A stretch of DNA of 37,634 bases from Bizionia sp. (lineage in GTDB: Bacteria; Bacteroidota; Bacteroidia; Flavobacteriales; Flavobacteriaceae), in contig JAHDHI010000050.1 of NCBI GenBank assembly GCA_020631395.1, forward strand, positions 1 through 37,634. Direction: 5' to 3'. Below, in pieces: positions 1-10,000 of the stretch; the stretch's first letter is position 1, and each line of letters begins with the position of its first letter. The notes below the pieces were generated by a model, which saw only the letters and a list, made by a program, of their open reading frames with translations, was not told the origin of the DNA and did no database searches. A program made the position numbers and the translations under genes.

Positions 1-269
1 GATAATGATGATTACTGTCTGTCGTACACACTTTAAACCTCTTTCTCAATACACTGGATATGCAACAAAAAAATGGACACTAGCTTAAGATTATGCTGAT
101 AGTTTATGGTTATTGATTTCTAATTCAAATTCATTAATGGTTTTGTAATTCAACGTTTAGTGTCTTCTATTTCTATTTTACCAAGTCTCAATCCGCTTAA
201 AGATTGGGTAAGCTAAAAACAGAGAGCTTTGAGAATGACAAAATTCCAATGGAACTTTAAACAACAATT

Positions 270-389
270 ATGAGAAAGAGTAAATTTTCATCACAGTAGA
301 TCGCAAAGATCATAAAGAAATTAGTACTAGACAAATCTGTCGATCAGATAAGTCGAGAGTACAAGATAAGGTTTTGGTGGTTGAAGTAT
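270..389 (+). pseudogene. Decayed IS3-family transposase OrfA fragment
   Basis: Reading from the ATG at 270 gives MRKSKFSSQ, an in-frame TAG at 297, then IAKIIKKLVLDKSVDQISRE and YKIRFWWLKY. This matches the start of IS3-type OrfA helix-turn-helix proteins (pattern MKKS+FS-x-QI-x-KI-x-GKSVEEI-x-REY-x-W-x-KY). The early stop, the missing residues between the HTH and the W-x-KY segment, and the absence of any OrfB show that it is dead. The flanks were not resolved into terminal inverted repeats. Confidence 0.6.
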
Positions 390-514
390 TTTTTCAGAAT
401 ATGTTCAAACTTAAAAAGTACTGTTTTAAAGTACTGATTTACCCTGAAAAAGCATAGTTTAAATAATCCCTAAAACATAAACACTTTTTAATCAGCATAC
501 TTTAAAATCCATTT

Positions 515-560
515 TGTGGTTCATAACCCGGAGGTCGGGGATCGTGTCCCCTCTCGCTAC
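515..560 (+). pseudogene. Degenerate 3' half of a tRNA (CAT anticodon)
   Basis: The segment reads like the anticodon loop (TTCATAA), variable region (GGAGGTCG), T arm (GGGG-ATCGTGT-CCCC) and 3' acceptor strand (CTCTCGCTA) of a Met-type tRNA. No D arm or 5' acceptor strand lies upstream, only two anticodon-stem pairs form, and the T loop differs from TTCGANT at two or more positions. It cannot be a working tRNA. Fragments like this are typical of attachment sites left by elements that integrate into tRNA 3' ends. Confidence 0.6.
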
Positions 561-741
561 AAAAACCACCTTATAACAATGTGTTTTTTTTTATGCCCTG
601 TCTTTTTATTAAAAAAACAATGTACAATAATGAAGATTATATGCTCAAGTAAGAATGTTTTATCTATTTAAAATCTTTTTTGAAATATAAAAAACTTTTA
701 CAGTTCCAGTACGTAGAAGCTTTTGCTTTTATCTTGACCTC

Positions 742-767
742 CACTCGTCACAGACGAACGCTAGCTG
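742..767. repeat. Dispersed short repeat, copy 1
   Basis: CACTCGTCACAGACGA followed by ACGCTAGCTG. The core TCGTC-ACA-GACGA is a small hairpin. A second near-identical copy lies at 987-1010, and a partial match (GGCACTCGTCTGACTC) at 17134-17149. Confidence 0.6.
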
Positions 768-791
768 TTTATAACGCCTACCCAATCCCAT

Positions 792-832
792 AAAAACAAA
801 AACCTTTACTTCTGCAAAGGTTTTTTGTTTTT
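792..832. terminator. Bidirectional terminator-like hairpin
   Basis: An A-rich arm ending in AACCTTT (792-807) pairs with AAAGGTTTTTTGTTTT after a short loop. A- and T-tracts flank the stem, so it could stop transcription from either side. It shares its CCTTTAC...AAAGG core with the hairpin after the PBP1A gene (17080-17108). No gene in the window ends directly at it. Confidence 0.5.
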
Positions 833-841
833 GCTTACTCC

Positions 842-883
842 TACCTCCACTAGTTGTAAACTAGCGGTAGCGGAGGTTTTTTT
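842..883 (+). terminator. Two-part hairpin with T-tract
   Basis: An inner stem CTAGTT-GTA-AACTAG sits inside CCTCC...GGAGG arms, followed by a run of seven T on the plus strand. It has the form of an intrinsic terminator in the plus direction, but no plus-strand gene precedes it within the window. Confidence 0.45.
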
Positions 884-925
884 ATGCATTCCTTTTCATA
901 AAAAAACAGTACGCAATAATGAAAG

Positions 926-967
926 AAACATAAAAGCTTCTACAGTACTGTAGAAGCTTTTATGTTT
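926..967. terminator. Perfect 42-bp palindrome after the RHS gene
   Basis: Arms of 20 bp (left arm AAACATAAAAGCTTCTACAG) flank a central TA, with no mismatch. It lies 54 bp beyond the stop codon of the RHS gene and is the best candidate for the terminator of that transcript. In the minus direction the stem is followed by TTTCTTTC. Confidence 0.65.
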
Positions 968-986
968 TAATACTTACTCAATATGT

Positions 987-1010
987 CACTCGTCACAGAC
1001 GAGCTAGCTG
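987..1010. repeat. Dispersed short repeat, copy 2
   Basis: CACTCGTCACAGACGA followed by GCTAGCTG, ten bases past the stop codon of the RHS gene. It differs from copy 1 (742-767) mainly by loss of two bases between GACGA and GCTAGCTG. The TCGTC/GACGA arms are complementary. Confidence 0.6.
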
Positions 1011-1020
1011 GGATTACAAC

Positions 1021-4000
1021 TTAAAGAGTTCTATTCTTTATTTTAGTATTATCTTGTACTTGAATACTTTCTTTATAAATACTTTCTTTAATAGAATTTT
1101 TATTGACTTTGTCTGAATTTCTGATATTTTGCAATCTATTTATTTTTTTTTGTGTTTGATTTTTATCCTTTTTTATTTTTCTAAAATTTGAATTTGGTTG
1201 AGGTCGACTAGGTAACTCAACACCTGTAGCTTCTTCTATAGGGCGTTCACATGCATCTGTACAGTTATTTCCAATAAAATGATACTTCTCTTTTTGAGAA
1301 TTTATATCTATAGCTTTCTCCTTTATGTTTTCATATATAAGCTGATCTGTATTAGAATCCGTAGAAAAAGTTACATGGTCTGTATAAGGTTCATTATAAG
1401 TATCTAGTTTTTTCACTAATTCAATTGCTTCTTCCATAGATGATACCCCATGAAGAGGAACTAATGCCGTATTTCCACTTACACCTTCAGAAACAAATGC
1501 TCTTGACCCATAACTTCCTATAGCCCCCATAGTAACATAATGATAATTTCCATCACCATCTTGAATGATAGCTCCCATATGCCCTTGACCTCCAGCTCCA
1601 TTTTCTGCTATTAATAATGTAAAATCTAACGGAGCCATTCCATCTGGATCTGTATATTTAATAGGATTACTAAACGTATAATTATAACTAGACCATTCTG
1701 GCATTTGCTCTGCCAGCGGGTCTACCCCCAACCAGATGCTAAACTTAGGGTTGTAATACCTAGCTCCATAATAATAGTTTCCAGTTTCCTCATCCAACTC
1801 TTTGGCATTAAACTTATATGGGGTATTGTAACTGCTTTTATGCTCGTCTACCAATAACCCCCCATACGGCAAATATTCCATATGCTGTGATACCACACCT
1901 TTTAGGTTGGTTATATAGGAAGAACTTCCCAAATGGTCGCTATGGTACCAATAGGCATTATACTTGGTTTTATCATGTGCGTATCGTGTGAGTTCGCCTT
2001 CAATGATAGGTGTTGGCAAACTCACGTTTTGGTTCAATGCCATATAGGTCGTTAAAACACCTGTTGTCGCTTCTTGTACACTTGCATTTGCTAGTGTACG
2101 TATAGAAGGGAACACGTTATCCATGCTACTAGGGAACAAGCCTAAATTAGTTGCAGTCCCTAAAGTGCTATGCACACGTTCACTCCCCATATAATAGTGT
2201 TTGGTATAACTTGCTATCCCCTTATTATCCGGGTTTGCAGGAGCGCCTTGTGCCTTGGCCGTTAGCATTGCACTTGGATACAACATAGTTTCATCACGCT
2301 CGTTTAACGAGACATCATTTGCATTGCTTTTAACGTCTACCCTACCTGGCACGTAACGTACGGTACGCTCTCCCGATGCATCGTAAGTATATATTGCTAT
2401 AGGGTGTGCACCAGATTCTTCTGGGTTGGTATCCACGGCTCGTAGTCTGTTTTCTTCATCCCATAGATTTCTAAGTAGCGTGATCTCTTTTTGTTCTACA
2501 ATACCATCTGTTGCAGCACCTTGTTCACCTTCGAAAACAACTTGTTTGATTACGGTTTGGTTACCATTGGCATCGTATTCCATACGTTTCTTCTTATAAC
2601 GTGGATCCGTACTATCCATAGCTATAGCATCTGGTGTTTCTATGATTTCTTGTGGTGCATGAGGTTGTACATATCCAAAACTTTCATTTTGGTTTGACAC
2701 CACATGGTTTCCTGTAGCGTAATTATTATAAACTAAATGGTAATTGGTTTTCACCATCGTTTCCGGGGTAGCAATAGGATTACTATGGTTAGAGACTGCG
2801 CCTTGCACATGGGTTTGTGTTTTACTTAGAATGTTATGCGCCAAGTCGTAGGTCATATCCAAATTATACTCCTGTGCCAGCAATGATGAATCGTAATCAT
2901 TAGGACCTGTGTACCTTCCATCTGCGTGTACCAAACGGTTATAATCATCGTATGTATAATTGTGTTGTATAGGTCCTCCCAATTGTCCCGAAGTCGACAA
3001 AGAATTATTAGGGTTTTGCGTTGTAAGGCTTTTAACATTGTTTAAAGCATCGTAAGCATATCTATTGGTTACTTCAAAGCCTGTAAACTGGTGTTTTAAA
3101 TCTTCCAATCGTCTTCTATCATCGTAGGTATATTCTGTTATGGTACCGTTACCGTATTCTATGGATGTGCGCTCTCCTAAATCGTTATATTTTATTTTTG
3201 TAACAATGTCTCCTTTTTCAAAACTACCAATGGTTCGGTATATGTTATCCAGATTACCACCTTGGTTATAGTTATAGGTAACGGTTTCGTTGTCTGGATA
3301 GATAATTTCCTTTATACGGTTGTGGCTATCGTATTCCCATTTGGTATTAAACCAAAAGGTTTGTTTTCCTGCCGCTGCCACTCCTCTAAGGTGCGTGGTT
3401 AAGTTACCTAGATTATCGTACCCAAAACCTTGTACTCCTGTAGCATCGGTTTGCATAAACAACCGCCCTACTGCATTTACTGCTTTTGCTTCTAGACTGT
3501 TTGAAGCGCCATAAGCATAGGTTACATTGTTTTCTGAATTTAAAGGATACGTTATTTCTGTCAATCGGCGCTTGTAATCATCATAGATATAATTAATGGT
3601 AGATTGCGGTTCTCCAGATATCAAATTAGAGGTTTGCTTGCTCACCAAGTTTCCTGAGGTATCATAAGTGTATAGACAAAGTCCTCTGTCTGGATGCTTC
3701 TCGCTCAAGCGACGCCCTGCTAAATCGTAAGCATAGAACGTTTCATACCCTTGATGATTTTTTACGCGTGTTTTTTCGCCTATGGCATTATAATGGAACT
3801 CAGTCGTCAATTCTCCATTTCGAATGGTTTTACGCTGCCTCCCTTTTACATCGGTATACGTATCCATCGTCTGGTTCAACTCGTTTGTTGAACTTGTTTT
3901 GAACATACCATCTTCTACACCATACTCGATAATTGCCAATTCATTCTCTCCTGGTTGGGTTGGACCTGGTTGATTAACGCTAATAACCCTGTTTTTGGCA

Positions 4001-7000
4001 TCGTATGCCATTATGGTTGGATCTATAGTACTTGGATATGTGCCTGATTCATAACCAAATACTGTAGCACTCAAATTGTTAGGGTCTTGAGGATAACCTG
4101 TACTTGTTGTCGGCAAATAGTTTTTCAAAATTCGTCCAAACGCATCTTTTTCCTCTTTTCCACTAATCAACCAACGTAAAGGTGTACTTGCATTGCTATT
4201 TGCATACAATGTTTTTTTAAGTTGAATGGCTTTCCCCATACCATCTATTAAACTCACTGTAAGCAATTGCTCTTGGTGTGCATCTTCTACATAATGACGC
4301 GTTACCGCATGGTGCTTGGCATCACTTTCGGTTTGGCTCGCAGCAGTATCCCAACTAAAACTACCTTGTGCTGGGATTACATAATTGCTCCCGTTAAAAG
4401 CAGTTGGTACTGCATCTTCACCTTGGTATTGCATACGCAATGTCCAGCCATTGACAGTTTCCATTTCGTTAGGCGCTGTTACTTCTACCAATCTCCCTCT
4501 ATTATCTATGCGTGTGCGCATTTCTTGTCCATTGGTATCCGTTACCAATGTTGGTACTCCAAATGCATAATCATAGTCTGATGTCGATGTTTCACCATAA
4601 CTATTTGAAACACTTACCGGGTAACTATGCACTTTTTCATCGTATTCTAAAAATGTTTTAAATCCTCCCGGAGAAGTCGATTCTTCAAGATTGCCATAGG
4701 CATCATATCCCAAATTGACTGTACTCGTTTCCGTATCATTGAGTTTGGTTGTTATAGTACTTAACTTGTTTTTATGGTATGTTGCAAAACGTTGACGCAA
4801 TAAAGCACCATCGTTTTTACGTGACACCTTTATTGTTTTGGCAAACCCAACACCATTGTCAACATCCATACTTGTACTTGGATGATACTCTATTTCCGTT
4901 TTATAGGCATCGGTTGGTGCCGCAGAAGTATAGGTATCCCCCAGGTTTATATAGGTTAGCAAATTTCCATATCCATCATACTTTGTAAAATGCTGTTCTA
5001 CACTTAAAGATTCGTTACCCTCATTCTCATGAGTCGTAGAAACTGTCTTTACTGGTGCCACAAATAATCGAGACTTATCTAATGATGTAGCATTTAAACC
5101 AGATTGTAGATACTCACTACCAGTCGTAGGATACAAATTGGTTTCCGGTGCTTCTGGATTCATGATATTGTAAGTCGTAGAAGTACTACTCAACAATGTT
5201 CCATTTGCTTTTAACGATGATGAATGCAAAGCGCCTTTTAAATAGATATTGTCCGTATGATAGTGTTGAGATGATTCACGAAAAACTGCTTCATTAGAAG
5301 GGTTTTGCTCTTCAATAGTCACTTTATTAAATCCAATAAAATCTCTTTCTCTACGATCTTGTTTAGGACCTGAATAAGTAACAGTTGTCAATGTTTCGTT
5401 TGTACCAAAACCTTCATCTGCCGTAAAGCCATCATGTGTTGCGATTGTACTTAATACCCATTGACTTTGTGGCATGTCAAAGGTGTTTCCTTCTCTTGTA
5501 TAATCTACTGTCCAGTTCCCTCCCAGGGCATTTTTCACACTTTTCAATTTATGTGTTTTTTTCAATTTATTGATGCGTGCCGTAACACTTGTGTTATCAT
5601 CTCCTTTTTCAATAATATCTGGAAACCCATCACCATTGATATCCTGCACAACAATTCTTTTTTCGTTGACACCTGCATTTAATCCTGCTGTAGGTGTAAA
5701 TGTTGTTTTAATTTGAATGCCAAAAATTGTAAAGAAAAACCCATATGTAAAAGAACCATACACATTTCCTGTCAAGGAATAGTTTTCGTCCATTTGACCT
5801 CCTGAGTAAAATGCTGTAGAGTCACTTTCGAAATGAGTTCCTGTATTTAAGTGAAATTCAAATATCCCATTTGATTCTTGCTTAACCAAGTCTGGCAAAC
5901 CATCGCCATTAACATCTATTAAGGCTGCATTGCCATTTGCCGTACTATTTCCTGCTCCAAAACCAAAAGCGAAAGAAGCACTGGTATTCTCTGCTAGTCC
6001 ATCTATGTCTCCGCCAAGACCTAAACCATTACTATCATTAGTGCGCGTGCTGGTTTTTAAATTCATGTAATCACTTCCCCAAACAATTTCGTCACTAAAA
6101 CTATAACCGGTATTTAATCTCACTTTTACACTACTGGAGCCTATGGTTACTTTATCTGGTAAGCCATCTCCATTGATATCTGCCCATAGTCTGGTATCGT
6201 ATGCTTTGCCTTGCCCAGTGTTTATTCCAGAATTAATACTGGTTTTGGTTTTACTATTGTCATCAGATTCTGACGAATTTGGGGACATTCCTGCTATATT
6301 GACACCAGTAGTAACATCTTTATTTCTTCCACCCGATGTAAAGTCATTTCCTGAAGTTTTATCTGACAAGGAACCATCCATATTTGTAAATTGTATAGTA
6401 CCTTCTGTTACGATGTCTGGATAACGATCTCCATTTAAGTCTAAATATTGGTTTAATGTTTTTGAATGGCCTTCGCTATTTGTTCCAGAACCTCCAGCAC
6501 TAGGACCATCTGTAGGGTTGTCCTCATCTAGCGGCAATGTTACTTTCAATGTTTTAGCTTTACCTACAGACTTTGATATTAATTCCAATCCTATAAAGTT
6601 TTGATTTTCTGTACTAGGGTCTATATATAAATCGTATAAATTGGCTTCTCCAAAACGGCCTAAAGAGGAGACTAATGCATTGTTTTCATTATACCCATAA
6701 ATAACATTACTATCGTTAAAACTCTCTGGATCTATTGTATCCAAGTCTATTGGTTTGTTAAAAATAGCACCGTTTGTGTAGCAGTTATGCTCATTTTTTT
6801 GTTGATAGGTAGTATAGCGTGTTACTGTTGCATTTAAGTCTACTTCTACTTCATCAGGGTTATCCGTATTTATTTGATCATTTATATCATCCTCATCTAC
6901 ATTTGGATTAAATACGCCCATATCAATATTACCATCAAAATGTACGGTAGCTTCTTGTCCGTTCTCTTCAAGTACAATTTCTCCTTCTTCAGTATACGAC

Positions 7001-10000
7001 ACTTGAACCCCTCCGTTATATAAAAACGGTACCCAACCACGGTATGTGGTCCCTATAAATGTAGGGTCTTTTGCTATAAAAGGTTTTCTAATAATTTTAA
7101 CAGGATACGTATAGTTAGCCACTTCGTCTTCATGCAATTGGACATAACCATTTGCTGTATTGCCTATTCCAAAGGCTTTATTGTTTATGTAAAATGCAGA
7201 ATACACAATCCCTGCGTTGTTTTTTAGCTCTTGAACCTCTGCTTTTGTAAGGTTAAATGAAGACAATTCCTCGTCGTAATCTTGTGCAGTAGGATCTATA
7301 ATGTTACCTGAAGCATCTCTAAACGTATTACAGCTTAAAAACTCGCAATCCTCTTTATAAATATAAAAACTGTTTTTACGAAGTGTTCTGGCTTCTGTTC
7401 CTATTTTTTGTTTGACCACCCAATGTATTTCTATTGGGAAGGCTTCGTCTTCCAACGAGCCAATCAACGGATAGTATGTCTCTTGATTGAAAAGATCATG
7501 AGTAATAGTCATTAATGGCTTGTCTTCATCTCCTTCTATTTCTGGATTAATAATTGGTTGTACGAATGTGTTGGCATTTACCCAATAAAAGTCCTGGTTA
7601 ACAACATCTTCGTATATTTCATAACTAACAGCGGGGTACTGTGTTCCAGAATCATTACCTGAAACTTGTGGTTTCCAGTTTATATCGCTCCATTTTACAT
7701 TGGAGTCACTGTCTACATAAAATCTATACGAATAGCTATATTGACCACCTGTAGCATATTGGTCTTGTACATTGGTAAAACCACTTGGCATTGGTGACGG
7801 ATCTATAATCCCATTTTCAGATTCCGACCTATAAGTATGACTCCATACTTGAGACTCTGTTTCCTCTTCTATAATATCTCCTGCATTATCACCACTCTGT
7901 ACATGTTTATATGTTATCTTCTCTACATTGAATCTAATATCATCTGAAAACTGATGCTCACCATAAGAATCATCATCTAAATTAAATGCTATACTTGCGG
8001 TAATATCTTCTGCATTTGGAGTCCAACCACCTCCATTGTTCATAATAAAACTTTCCTCAGAATCGAACCTATATATTGTATGCCCATTCTCGTCTTTGGC
8101 ATTTCCGATAACGCCACTACCATTAGGATACCCGACTACTGGACTCCAGCTTACTGTTCCACCACAACCATAATTTTCATTATGTGTACGAAAGAACAAT
8201 ACATCTCCTTTTTGTACGGAGACATTGGTTAAATTATAGGTTTCTGTTTGGTTTTGTTCTGTTAGTTCTTTTTCACTATTAGGCAAAATAGTCGTTACAC
8301 CTTCTGTTTGGCTAGCTGAGGCGTGTTCTATTTTTAACCTAAATTTATTATCCTCGTTATCATTCCCGCAATCATTTTTAATCACCAACTGGGCGTCTCC
8401 TAAAATAGTAATTGTACCCGTGTATGGAGCTTTCCATGATTGTACATGATCAAACTGAGGATGATTTGCTCTAAGCTCATTTAGGCTTTCTAGCTCTGAT
8501 TGTATATTAGTAATTATATCACTATGTAGTTGTCCTCCACCTACAATAGGGTTTTCTGTTTGGTCTACTTCGTTATCGAATTCTATTCCTGTATAAATAG
8601 AATTTGATTTTGCAAGATTAAATTTCACTGTTCCATCTTTAACCATATCTGGTAAGCCATCTCCATTGAAGTCTACAAAATAGCCATCGGTTCTTGTCTT
8701 GGTATTACTTTGGCTTTTGCCTACACCTATTACAACTGCATTAGCATCCCAACCAAAACCATGGGTTCTTGTTTTGGTTTCATCAAGCGTAGAAATTCCT
8801 GAAATAGGTCTAGGCGTAGCAAACTCACCTTCATTTGTGTCCTTATTCCATTTGTTAGGAGCAAATACCAATTCTCCATTTTTCTTATAGACTTTATCTG
8901 GCAGTCCATCGCCATTAATATCCATAAAACTAATTTTAGTTTTTTCTTTATTTTGGCTATAGTTGTAAGAGCCTCCTATAGAGTTATTTACTTTTGTTAC
9001 GGCTGGGCCTAAACCAAGCCCCACTCTTAATCCTGCAGAAAATCCACTTGTTGTACTTGTTCCCAAAACAGAACCTAATGGAAGTTCTAAATTATCTGGA
9101 GCAATACCATATATTAAACCGGCTAATGACGTATTAGGCTCATTACTACTAATAGAGACAACATTGCTAGAAGGTACTATTGCACCATTATTATTCTCAG
9201 TATCGTTATAATATTCCATCGTATTGGAATAAAATAACAAACCAGCAGCATCGTATTCGGATATTTTTGAGAGTTGTTTTTTCTTAAATGCAGAATCTAT
9301 ATAGTCAAACTGATAACTTCTAATAGCTTCAAATACACCATTATTACTATACTTAATATTTATTTCCGACAATAACTCATGGTTAGTTGTCATCAATACA
9401 CCTGTTCTTGCACTTAAATTTATATCTTCACGATTAGCATCTTCTCTAGTAAAATCTACTTGATAGTAAGTAGGGTTAGAAACACCTGTTGTCATTGTAT
9501 ACTCAATAGAACTAGGGTAGAAATATTGTGCAGAAACACCATTAATAGTTGTAGTGTTTTTTTCGTAAAAATATCTTACTTCATTGCCAAATGGATCTAC
9601 TGTTTTGCTTAATGCCCAATGGGTAATATTAGCATTTATTGACTCATCTTTTATAACACTACTATTATCTTCACCATAATAACTTTTATTACCCAATTTG
9701 TCGGTGACCACCCAACTATAATTTGACGGGGATGAACCAGAGCGGACAATTTTTAAATAACTGCCTTCTTTTCGCAAATAAAATTCTCTATTGTTACTTC
9801 GGGTTATATCCCCCGAATAGCGATGTGGCGAGGTGTATTCACTACCTACTTTTAACACCAATTGTTCCCCGTTTAATTGATATATTTCGGTTTCGTACGT
9901 CTCATCAAAACGAGGTACTCCCCAACGGGTATCCAAAGTAATTGCTGGTAGTTGTAGGTTCCACCCTAGTCCCATCCAACCGTTGCCACCTTCACTATTG

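Noticed and set aside
515-560. Functional tRNA-Met gene
   Set aside because: It lacks the D arm and 5' acceptor strand and has a mutated T loop.
853-866. CTAGTT-GTA-AACTAG and neighbouring repeats as a CRISPR array
   Set aside because: Repeats are few, differ in length and have no regular spacers.
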